NCBI GenBank assembly: GCA_009823395.1
Contig: CM020505.1
Span: forward strand, 5,044,129-5,108,128
Reading direction: 5' to 3'
Length of the DNA: 64,000 nt
From: Thamnaconus septentrionalis
Lineage: Eukaryota; Chordata; Actinopteri; Tetraodontiformes; Monacanthidae
This document shows positions 1 through 12,773 of the stretch, piece by piece; position 1 is the first letter of the stretch, and every line of letters starts with the position of its first letter. Position numbers and translations under genes: made by a program. The notes beneath the pieces were generated by a model. That model was not told the DNA's origin. It saw nothing but the letters and a program-made list of their open reading frames with translations, and made no database searches.

Positions 1-228
1 CTGAAGGCATCAAAACTAGGTATGAACTCACATGGAATTATGTAGGAAACAATAAAAGTGTAAAATAACTCAAACACATTTTATATTGAAATTCTTCAAA
101 ATAGCCACCTTTCATAAAGAGCATATTAAGAGTTATTGAACGTGCTTTTCTTTGCTGCATAATGGCATAAATCTTGCTCATCATGCATTTGATGTCTTCA
201 GTATCTATCTGCAATGTAAAAAGCACAA
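1..228 (-). mobile_element. Tc1-like transposon fragment, cut by window edge
   Basis: This AT-rich stretch is the reverse complement, with scattered mismatches, of the inner part of the complete element at 38141-38563. Shared blocks include the segment around TAGCCACCTTTCATAA and the segment around CTTTGCTGCATAAT. In teleosts such sequence is typical of the ends of Tc1/mariner elements. No transposase frame is visible here. It lies in the unc13 intron and runs off the left edge, so only part of the copy is seen. Confidence 0.65.
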
Positions 229-388
229 AAGAAAAACGCTGCATTAGATAGTGCGTAGAAGACGGCTAGCCCACCAGTTAGCTCGCCACGGAAACACGCG
301 TTTGACGAGTCAGCGTGTCATCGCACGTCCAGGAGAATCAATCCCTCTCGATCGGAAGCGACGCCTGTGCTGTCACCTGATGCCTGAT

Positions 389-420
389 GCACCTATAGGT
401 GGCAGGCACCTATAGGTGCC
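389..420. promoter_or_regulatory. Paired 12-bp palindromes CACCTATAGGTG
   Basis: The palindrome CACCTATAGGTG occurs twice, at 390-401 and 407-418, with centres 17 bp apart. The second copy extends to a perfect 16-bp palindrome (405-420). Each copy carries inverted CACCT/AGGTG half-sites. These resemble the cores bound by ZEB-type zinc-finger and T-box factors, so an intronic enhancer role is possible. That role is inference; only the palindromes are seen. Confidence 0.35.
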
Positions 421-1774
421 GCATTAACCAGCGCCGAGTCCGTTCTCTGGCGGGATGGATGCCGTTATCTGTGTATTTCCCGTGTGGAGATAAATTTGCT
501 GAAAGGTTGCGCCGCCTGTGACGCCGACAACTCGACGCTTTTCTTATCACTTTCATTTATTAGCATTTCCTTTGCCTCGTCTGCTAACCCTCTTCATCGC
601 TGCGTTTGCCTTATTGATCTCGACCGCCCTTTATCTTCCTCGTGTAAAACCCATCCAATCTGCGCTCCCCTGACGTCCCTTGAAGCGCCCCGCCCAGCGG
701 CGGCCGCCTCCGCCAAACGCCTCCCCAGCAGAGGCGTGGACAACCCGGCTTTCATCAGAGAAGCAAACGGAGGCGCAGGCTACAGGATTTCAGCTCCCGC
801 CCCCCCTGAGGGCCCTAATTGCGCAACGGTAACCTTTCAGCGCCGCCCTCCTGGCCTCTAAAGGCCTTGTTACAATAAATCAGAGGGCCTTGTTTCTTCA
901 TTACCCGCCGTAATGGGCACCGTGTGCGCGCCACATATTGATTAGCTATTGGATCAGCGTGCCCCCCTTCATCAGCCACGCCGCCTCGCCGTGTTCAACA
1001 TATGGGCATTCTGTTCCCAGGCAGGACTCCCTGCACTCCAGCCAGACACCTGCTCGCCAATGGATCCTAATTGTTTTTCTGGCGTCAGCATCAACCCGGC
1101 GCGATTTCAAACTGTCGTCTCGCCCGTGACAAGCACCTCCGCCTTGTCAGCCTCAAAGTTTTTAGGCGCCTTGTGATGTGACATTAAGCCTAATTGCCGC
1201 TTGTCTGCCCGCGGCCTACGCCAGGCGCCCCTTTGTTTGTCTGTCTGTCTGTCGGGCGTCACAGTTTGATGATTTCATTGTCTCGAACATGATTTATTTA
1301 GCGTTTCCCCCCTCACACCATCTGCTTCCTCAGTGGCCTTCAAGCCGGAGATGTAGCGCTTCTCTCCAGCCCTCTTGTTCTTTTTCAAGCCTGGAGCTGG
1401 AGGGAGATCCTCGCCGCACTCTTCACCAGGCCTCCACAGCGTGGAACCGTGTCCGCACCCTCCCGCTGTGTCTCGGGTTTAGCTCGGCCTTTTTGACATG
1501 CAGAGCACTGTTTCATATTCACCTCTCGTCCAATCAATTCCTGGATAACTCATCGGTGGGGCGCGGGGGTGAGGCGGGGGGGAATAAAAGAGCTGCACCC
1601 ACAGTTTTTGTCCTCTTCATCCCCTCTCCCCTTCCTAATCTTTCTTCTCTGTTTTCGACTTCCCTGATCTCTCTGTTTTGCTCCCTGGCTCCCTTCCCAC
1701 CGCTGCTCTTTTCTCTTTGATTTAACTAAAGGCCTGATTCCAATTCTCTCGTTGTTGTCTTGGTGCGCTTCCAG
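421..1774. other. Intron of unc13 upstream of first visible exon
   Basis: No exon is recognised here. The stretch is richer in G+C than most of the window, especially 640-1190, and contains a short GTCT run (1237-1253). Open frames exist but none shows a known domain or a coherent splice structure. The final 35 bases form the pyrimidine-rich tract and CCAG acceptor used by the exon at 1775. Confidence 0.6.
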
Positions 1775-4854
<3,080 letters not shown>

Positions 4855-5036
4855 TGGCCGGTTCGGAATGCAAGTAAGAGTCGCGTCGTCCCGAGCTAAC
4901 AGGTGCAGCGGGGAAGGTACGTGAAGGGGGGAGGGGCAGCAACGGTTTCAGCAGCGAGGCTGGAAAACGACGAGAGCGTCCAAAGAGCGAAAGGGCGGAG
5001 GAGGCCCAAACGCTGGCCAACGCAGGAAAGGAGAGG

Positions 5037-5041
<5 letters not shown>

Positions 5042-5097
<56 letters not shown>
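5042..5097. repeat. (GA)n microsatellite in unc13 3' UTR
   Basis: An almost pure GA run of about 28 units begins some 190 bases after the unc13 stop codon. It is preceded by imperfect purine-rich sequence. The Leu-Ser and Arg-Glu open frames over it come from the repeat. Confidence 0.95.
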
Positions 5098-5099
<2 letters not shown>

Positions 5100-5499
5100 G
5101 TGTTTGTTTGTTTTGTGCATGTGTGTTAAACATCTGTTGGAATGTTCATTTTAAAACTACAGTATGTACAAGTGTTTACTTACCGTATGCTTACTATTAA
5201 GTACTATATTCTCTGAGTTATGTTAACAGGACATGAGAAACCTTTTGTACAACATTTAGTCTTTTTGAACATAAAAATTTGTTCCGATGAAGTGCCAAAC
5301 CAGTGGAGAAAAAAAACAACAACAACGACGACAAAAAAAAAAAAAACAGAGAACAAAACCAACGTATATGAATTATGGTGAACTTAGTACGTTTGAAATT
5401 TGCTAGATTCTTTTTGTCCGGTGTAAGTCATTTTCTGACTGTGTGGCGTTTCGATTGTTGCAAAAGTCATTCATTCTGCACCCTCCTTCTTTTTTTTTT

Positions 5500-5522
5500 C
5501 TTCTTCTTCTTCTTCTTCTTCT
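5500..5522. repeat. (CTT)n microsatellite
   Basis: A short CTT run sits directly after a T10 tract, inside the predicted unc13 3' UTR and upstream of the AATAAA signal. Confidence 0.85.
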
Positions 5523-5675
5523 GTCTTTCTTTTCCGCCTTCACGTTCTTCCACACGCAGCACTTGTCGTGCATGTTCTCTTCTCGGTCATGTCCGTCCCA
5601 TGTCTCCACAGTGACCACCGAGCAGGGTCCTGTCCCCTTGCCTTCAAACTGTTTGTATTTTAAGTGCACCTGAAA

Positions 5676-5681
5676 AATAAA
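5676..5681 (+). terminator. Polyadenylation signal AATAAA
   Basis: Canonical AATAAA about 820 bases after the unc13 stop codon, followed within a few bases by a T10 run that could serve as the downstream element. Confidence 0.5.
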
Positions 5682-6539
5682 ACCTGTTTTTTTTTTAAAT
5701 GGCGATGACTGCTATGTAAACCTTCATAGGTGTTTGTAATTTTATAAACATGACAACAATTACGACGACCTCCAGTGCTGACAGTCTTAGCAGAAAGGGT
5801 GGAAATGTTTTGTTTGATTTGTTTCGTTGTTTCATTTGTTATTTTCCCGCCTGACCTCGGCCTTGTGTTCGTTCCCTCCGACTATCAGTTTCTGGCCTTT
5901 TTGAACAACCACTGTGAACATGAGCTTTGGAAGGCCAGCTTACATTGCAGACAGTTTGTATTATTGTTTTCGTATTTTTTCAAAAACTTTGTTCCTGATA
6001 AACTGCCAAAGTTATATAAGATATTTGTACAAAAGCAATCCATTACATGTATAAAAAAAAAAGATATGTATGTACATGTGATCTATTACTTTTTTTCAAT
6101 GCTTAAAATATCAGATCAATAATAGGGTGGAGCTAAGACTTTATTTTTTTTATTTCCTGTGGAGCTGTTAGCCGATATGGAAGTTGCACATGTTACATTA
6201 CGCATAAGTTCTTTCAGCTTCTTTCACTGGAATTATTTTTTTCTTCATAAAGGAAAGAGTCTAACATTTGGTAAATATGCAACATTCCTATGTATTGCAC
6301 TGATGGCGAATTGTATGTCATGTAAATATATTTAGTGAGATATTGTATAAAAGTCTACTTTTTCTTCAATGTGCATAAAGTATGTGCAAATGTGTAAAAA
6401 ACAATCTGGGTCAATCTGAGCCATTTCCCCACTCACCGTCCGCTGAGCACCAAACAGATCCGCTTCACTTTGATGCATCCTTCACCTGTTTGTGTTGTCC
6501 TGAAGTTCTCACTGGAAGACCAGCCTGGGAGAGAAAAGC

Positions 6540-6890
6540 CATCCATCCATCCAACCATTTCCAATACCGGCTTCTTCCTGAACTCAGGATCGCAGGGGTC
6601 TGCTGGAGCCTCTTCCAGATGTCATAGGGTGAAGGCAGGGTGACACCCTGGACAAGTTTCCAGTTCATTGCAGGGCCACATAGAGACAAAGACAAACAAC
6701 CACGCACACTCACACACACACCTATGTACGATTTAGAGTTCCAAATTCACCTCACATGCATGTTTTTGGACTGTGGGAGGAAGCTGGAGAACCGGGAGAG
6801 AACCCACGCAGACACAGGAAGAACATGCAAACTCCACACAGAAAGGTCTTGTAATCGAACCCACAGTCTTCTTGCTGTGAGGCGGCAAGA
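6540..6890 (-). mobile_element. Teleost LINE/SINE tail, antisense copy
   Basis: It begins with the complement of the 3' tail (CCATCCATCCATCC). It continues through blocks shared with the copy at 50800-51101: the GGTGTCACCCTGGACAAG-like segment, CATGTTTTTGGACTGTGGGA and ACATGCAAACTCCACACAGA. This is a very common ray-finned fish interspersed repeat, probably the 3' end of an L2- or RTE-type LINE or a SINE sharing that tail. The exact subfamily is uncertain. There is no reverse transcriptase frame, so the copy is 5'-truncated. Confidence 0.8.
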
Positions 6891-7834
6891 GAGAGAATCC
6901 ACGCAGATCTAAGTCTCAGACATGAGCTGCGCTGGTTGTCAGCGGAGCTCGAGGGATTTTAAAAAACAGCCGTCAGACAAATGAGGTTCTTTAGGGCCGA
7001 GACTAAAACACCTGCAACTGCCTTGTGAAACCAACACCACGCGCGACACCGTAATCCTCCACCCTAAATGCAACGGCTGTGTTTTGTCAAAGTTGTGTCT
7101 TCTCTTTGATTTCAAGGCGGCCGAGGTGAGTGTTTTCACATCAGTTCTGCTCTACTTACTGCCAGTCGTTTGACACCCACGGGAAGAACTTCCTGTCTGT
7201 GGCAGCAAATAATCCCTGGAAAGCGAAAACTTTAGAGCGCGTTTACGTCCGTCTTCTCGGGAGCCACCTGACGGGACAGTTCAGTCTGAGGTAAACATGT
7301 AGCCCGGAGGCACAAGGCGACAAAGTCCGGTATCGACTACTACTGCAGCAAAGCACAACGAGTGGTGTGTGTCTGTATGAAGGTAGACAAATTGGTTGTG
7401 GTTGGAAATGTGCTGTAAAGGCTCAAGAGTTGGCGCTGATGCGACACAACAAGATAAAAACACAAAAGGAAATCTCTTTCCAGACTTACCTCGGGTCGTC
7501 CTCGCTCAGGGCACACACACTGGATCGAACTGGGACAAAACAAGTCCATTCGTCACTGTCTCTCCCGCCCTTCTTTTGTTCTACCTCTCCACAACTTTGG
7601 CCGAGCAGACCTCTGCAGAGATGTGCGAAAGAAAGCAGGGGAGCAGCTGTTGTGGTTTGTCGTGCGGCAGCGATTATATGTCGATGATGATGGAATCTTC
7701 GCTGACACAGACTTGGTTGCACAGGAGCACGTTTACTGTAAAGAAATATGGCATTGGTCCGGCACCCAGGGCTGCCTGAGGGTGAACAACTCTGAATTCT
7801 CATTTCTAACATCTCGCACGTCAATGTTGTGGTC

Positions 7835-8402
7835 AAAACCACAACCAACCGAGACCAAGACATTATCAAGACTAGAGAGTACCGAGATCAAGACAAGACC
7901 AAGACATTTGGGGTTTGAGACCAAGAAAAACAACAACAAAAAAAAATAAATTACCAGTATCTTTTTTAAATTCAAGCTTACTTCTAAATGGAACAGCAAC
8001 ATTTCTTTTCAGCAAGGTATCTTTTAATAAGTGTCGTCAACATTCTGCTGCTTTGCCAACTGTTTTCAACCATTTTCAAAAAAAACAACTTTGCTTCATA
8101 AAATTGAAAAATAAATTAACTAGGAATAAGGGGGTGTGTCACTCTGGGTGTCACAAACAGAGCGTAACAAGGCAGCAGCTGGATTCTTTTCCATTATTAT
8201 CGTGTCATTGTAGTGCTGGCTGAGTCTTGACCAGCCTTGATCCAAAATCCCGAGTCCGTCCAGTCCGAGACCGAGACAAGACCGAATGAAAATGCTTCCG
8301 AGTCGGAGACGACACCGATTCAAAATGTCTCATAGTCTGAGATGAGACTGAGACCCTTAAAAAGTGGTCTGGAGACCAATCTCGAGTACGACAACACTAC
8401 CA
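7835..8402. repeat. GAGACC/AAGACC-rich interspersed repeat
   Basis: Two clusters (about 7835-7925 and 8220-8402) are built from imperfect copies of words such as CGAGACCAAGAC. The right cluster ends GAGTACGACAACACTACC. Similar GAGAC-rich ends are common in teleost non-autonomous repeats. The AT-rich 300 bases between the clusters may be the element's interior or unrelated. Confidence 0.5.
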
Positions 8403-10108
8403 CAGGTAGCGGCCCATTGTTTACAATCCTGCATTCATGGATCAGTTTTCCTGTCACTCTGAACAAAGATCCAGGTGTCCTTTCACCTGCGGGGTCGTCC
8501 TTCTTACCAGCCTCAGCCTATGGTAGTGCTCCGATTAGAACAGATCACACCTTCAACTCGTGGTAAACATCCCTGTACATAATGACCCCGTATGACAAAG
8601 AAGAATGAGACATATGGCCGATCAGACACTACATACATATTCAGACCTGCAGAGTGGTGAGAGGTATTTTTAGTCGTGTTTGTGAAACTTTGTTTGTGTT
8701 CCTTCACACTGACGGATTCAAGGACTAGTTTCCCCAAAGGGATCTTATCAAGGCTCTATTACATTATATTGTATTATTTAATGGAGTCGCATGCAGAATC
8801 CTTCAGCCGTTGTTTCTGCTGTGTGGAATCTTCATGCCGAGGCAGGTGACAGGACTGCATATGGACTTTTTTTTTTTTTTTTTTTGCATGGACATATGGG
8901 TCCTGCACTGGTTTAATTGGATCACTGTGATCAGATTCTTCAAACACTGAGTCTGCTGAGTCTTAGGTAATTAAATTTATTTTGCCTGCGGTGCCTGCCC
9001 CCTGACGAGTCACCATACATTTGCTCTGCCAAAGTGCCATTTCTTTTCCATTATATCTATTAAGTGAAAGGCACAAGGTGGGGCGGAGAATAGCAGGAGT
9101 GGGCAGTCTTGTTTCCCTTATGAGGAGTTTTGAGAAGAAGAAGGTTTTTTATTGTCAGAAAAGAACTAGATTGGCTTAAATTAGGGGCAAATATATCATG
9201 TGTGTTCTTCATTTCTTTCTTTTTTAAAAATGACAAAGTTTAAAGGAGCCAAGGTGTGTCAACAAACGTTAATATTATATGATGTTGGTTTCACTGAAAG
9301 CATGAGGTCATGAATACACAAAGAGGCTTATGTAACAGCCAAAATATATAATTATCTTACAGGGTACGAAGGTGATGAAATGCTCAATGTCACATAAATG
9401 ATAATAAATGTAAAGGACTGATGAAAACAGAGAATGAAAAATAATGCGGCAGGCAACTTCATAAAAACATATCTGGTTCATAAGAGAAATTATTCTATGA
9501 CAACTGCCATTATTGGTTTCAGTGTCTCCATTAAATTTAACACACTTTAATTTCCCCCAAATTGGATTGAAGTGTATTGCGAGCAATTGCATCATTGCTA
9601 AATAAAAAAAAAGGCAGGCAAAAGAAAAAGTAGAGGCTCCTCTTTCCTGAGCCAGTTATGCAACAGGGCTTTCAAGTCAAACAAGAAAAAAAATACACAA
9701 AAGAGCGAAATGTTACCGAGAGGTAAAAAGGAACTCACCTCATGACTCATTACAGTGGCTGCCATGTAGCTGCGGCGAAGACCAAGAAAATTACACGTGG
9801 ACTCACCAGAAAACCTTGACCTGGTATTTGCATACCGTCGACTCCTCGGGGATCTTTTACCATCATCTGCTGCACGTTGCAAAGGACAAAGCGGTGGTGG
9901 GCGGATTATGATCTCGGAGGCCGATACAATTTACGGCAGGATGACCACGTGTGTGAGCGCACAAGAGCATATGCACGTGTTGTCAAGCGGCTCTTGGTTC
10001 TGTTGCCGCTCATCACTTTGGGTGAGACGTCCTAAATAAAACGAGGCACCGGGAAGAGAACCCAGGGGTGTCTAATTGACAGTGCGACGGCAGTGAAGCT
10101 CGTCAACA

Positions 10109-10140
10109 GGAGGCGGAGGAGGAGGAGGAGGAGGAGGAGG
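10109..10140. repeat. (GGA)n microsatellite
   Basis: A purine-only GGA run followed by CAGCAGCGGC. It is intergenic and not part of a recognised coding frame. Confidence 0.85.
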
Positions 10141-11454
10141 CAGCAGCGGCTACATTGTGGCTGCAGGCCTGGGGAACGTGTCCATATGTGTGCTAATGGC
10201 ATGAGGCCAGCTGTTCTGTATGTATGAGCTGCTGCCCCGCAGACATGAAGCATCCAACGTGGACTTTTCCGTGTCCTTCAGAGTGCAGGTTTTCTGTTCA
10301 TCCTTCAGGGGAAGATTGATGAAGCGCACCTCGAGGGGCGGAGAAGTCAGTCGCAGCGAGAAGCTGCTGGGCCCAGATCAAAAACTGCTGGGATTCCGCC
10401 CTGTAGGGACACGTTTGCCAATCCCTTCCGAACAATATTTGTTCACTTTAACGTTATAGCACTGATTATGGCCACTTGATGAACACCGCGTTTCCATTAC
10501 CTGTATATATATCTGTCATGGAAATGCTTTTATATATCGCAAAAGTGTCATGGAAATGCTTTTTCGCATATTTTCGCAACAGCTGGATCGCCCTCTGAGA
10601 TTCATCTTGCTAGCTTCCAACAGAGTGTTTTTAATTCTACCTTAGATTCATTTCTGAATATTCCTTTATCAATCAGCTACTTTTTTGTCTAAAGACGTGG
10701 TATGTGTCAGACTGAGAAGAAGTCTCTCCCTTTGAAAGACAACTGAAGCTCCTATGAGTTGCAAACGATGGCAGATGCTACAAATATATTAGCGTAGATG
10801 CTACAGAAGACGAGGAACGACAGGAAATGACACCGAAAGCTTTTCTTGGTGGACAACAGTGATTCACCTCAGCGGAACAATGCGCTCAAGTGGTTATCGG
10901 GTAGACAGTCTTTGGCTAATGCTGCTAGTCTGATTTCAATGGCTCAAAGACTTTTCGAATGTTCTGAAGCGGCTGTTTAACCACTGGATATGTTATGTAT
11001 GGATATGCTGAATCTCAAGAATTTATGGGATGATCTCCTTTGCCAGGTTAATACAGGTTGCAATGTTAAATCATGTTGAGATGCCACATACGATATTGTC
11101 TTATTGCAACCGACTCCTTCAGCAGAAAAGCAGCCGCAACCAATCGATGGTGCTGGAAATATTAAAGAATAATCTTTTTCGAATGTGCTGCAGCCTAGTT
11201 GACATTCATCACACTGAGGTCAATGTTACTTTGACTCTGTGGTCTTGAATTTCAATCTATTCACTGTGTTGCACTTTATGACCTTCTGTATAAACTTATA
11301 ATCTGAACTCTTCAGTGCTGGGTTATATGTAGGTTTGAACTAAAAGTTTCACTCAAAGAAACAGTTCCATCACGGCAGTGGCTTTAATCACCTTAGAGGT
11401 TTGTAAATCAGCTCCCTTAAAAATCCACTGAATTGATCTGCACACCATGTACAG

Positions 11455-11640
11455 CAGGGGTGGCCAAACTTTTTTCATTGGGGGCCAAAATAGATGATCT
11501 GAAAAGACCCGCGGGCCAACACCGCGGAGATCCGTAGATGGGGGTGGGGGCTAGCGGCTAGCGTGGGAGATCGCGATCGTTGACGGGGGGGGCGGGAGTG
11601 GAGATCGCGATCGTTGACGGGCTTTCTCAATAAAGAAATT
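11455..11640 (+). mobile_element. hAT-like transposon end
   Basis: It begins CAGGGGTGGCCAAACTTTTT and continues into GGGGGCCAAAATAGATGATC, a terminus I associate with non-autonomous hAT elements in fish. It contains two exact copies of a 21-bp word (GAGATCGCGATCGTTGACGGG) at 11567-11587 and 11601-11621. The matching far end of this copy is not clear. Confidence 0.5.
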
Positions 11641-11961
11641 CAGTTGCAACACCTGAGTTTTACCTGACGGCCTCGCAAGACTCTCTGACGCAAAGCACCG
11701 GAAAATGTTCAATGTTCCCCAACAGCTGTATTGTTTTCTTTTTTTTTTAAATATTTTTTTCTATGTTTTTACAAGCAGCAAACAAGAAATTGCCAGTGTT
11801 ACTATTCTGGAGTGCAGAGGGTCGCAGCTGAATTTCATCACAGGCTGACAGGTTGTCCCACCAGTCTCCAGCGCTGCACCGGCCCTGCTCTCCATCACCA
11901 CCGTCTCTTCCTTCTTTTCTGCCTTGATGAATGATCAGGACAGTGCATGTGTGCGGACCAT

Positions 11962-11990
11962 TGTGTGTGTGTTTGTGTGTGTGTGTGTGC
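11962..11990. repeat. (GT)n microsatellite, imperfect
   Basis: A GT run interrupted once by GTTT, lying between the two hAT-like ends. Confidence 0.85.
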
Positions 11991-12048
11991 AGTGCACTGT
12001 CCGATAGGTGCTGTGAGAAAGGCTTGAGCCCCGATCAGAGTATCAGAA

Positions 12049-12076
12049 GCTGTGTTTCCATTACCCCTAGAATATT
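12049..12076. mobile_element. End fragment of AGCTGCGTTTCC inverted-repeat family
   Basis: The word AGCTGTGTTTCCATTACCCC followed by TAGAAT closely matches the reverse complement of the right terminus of the element at 58637-59228. It is a fragment; no partner end is identified nearby. Confidence 0.45.
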
Positions 12077-12229
12077 GTATGCTGTGAAAAGAACAGACTA
12101 TGGAGAATAACTTTATTATCATATCTACGGGAAAATGTACTTTTCGAAGTATGTTTAGGTCAGCAGACGACTGATGTAACTGAAGGCTAACTGAGAAAAT
12201 CTCTTATGTCAGAAGAGTGTGGCAAACTT

Positions 12230-12295
12230 GTTAAACTTTCTGTGACTCAGTACTCATGAAGTAGCTCTCGGGTTCAGAAAGGCTGGTGACCCCTG
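12230..12295 (-). mobile_element. hAT-like transposon end, opposite orientation
   Basis: The stretch ending GGCTGGTGACCCCTG is the reverse complement of a CAGGGGTCACCAGCC terminus followed by the complement of GTAGCTCTCGGGTTCAG. It is a common fish hAT-type end. Its flanks do not match those at 11455 as an 8-bp target duplication, so the two ends probably belong to different insertions. Confidence 0.5.
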
Positions 12296-12733
12296 CATTA
12301 GCTTGTGCATTAGCTTCATCTCAAACATTTAAGAATCCATGCACAATGCGTAGTGGGACCCGTCCTTGTGGAAAACGAGCATTTAAAACTTGATTCTGTG
12401 GTAAGGCTAAGGGTTTTTTTCGGACTTTCGATCACTTATGTGTAGTTTTTATACATCCCTGAAACATCAGAGCTCGTTGATGGTAGCACCCCCATTTATT
12501 TAGGTCGGACTCTGGTCTCCTTGGACGTTCCACTGGCCTCCCCGAGACCCGAGACTTGCCTCCAAGGACCAAGCCGAGCAAAGTGTGCTCTTTTAGGTGC
12601 ATGTAATTACAGCTCAGTGCCTCACACAGACTGCGACCATTAAACGGTGAAGAAGAAAAAAAGGGCAGTGATCAAAAAAAGATCATGTCCACAGCCACGG
12701 AGGTGAAGCGAGAGCCGCCTATTAAGGCGCAGC

Positions 12734-12773
<40 letters not shown>

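Larger units (their letters stand above)
4855..6400 (+). other. unc13c: Predicted unc13 3' UTR
   Basis: AT-rich, T-run-rich sequence follows the stop codon. The best polyadenylation signal is AATAAA at 5676-5681, followed by a T-rich element. AT-rich sequence continues to about 6,400, where a CATAAA variant could support a longer form. A GA microsatellite lies within it. The true 3' end cannot be fixed from sequence alone. Confidence 0.5.
6401..11454. other. Intergenic, no gene recognised (repeats listed separately)
   Basis: Apart from the retroelement tail (6540-6890), the GAGACC-rich repeat (7835-8402) and the GGA run (10109-10140), I see no exon-like frames with family signatures. Sequence near 10488-10590 repeats the motif CATGGAAATGCTTTT and resembles the ends of the inverted-repeat element at 58637-59228. 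Confidence 0.5.

Noticed and set aside
484..861. 125-codon + strand frame upstream of the first visible unc13 exon
   Set aside because: Intronic, with composition-driven Ser/Pro/Ala content, no splice sites in phase and no family signature.
4896..5154. Leu-Ser and Arg-Glu repeat frames
   Set aside because: Products of the GA microsatellite read in several frames.
11455..12295. A single complete hAT element spanning both CAGGGGT-type ends
   Set aside because: The 8-base flanks differ, and the two ends match different terminal sequences, so they are more likely separate insertions.
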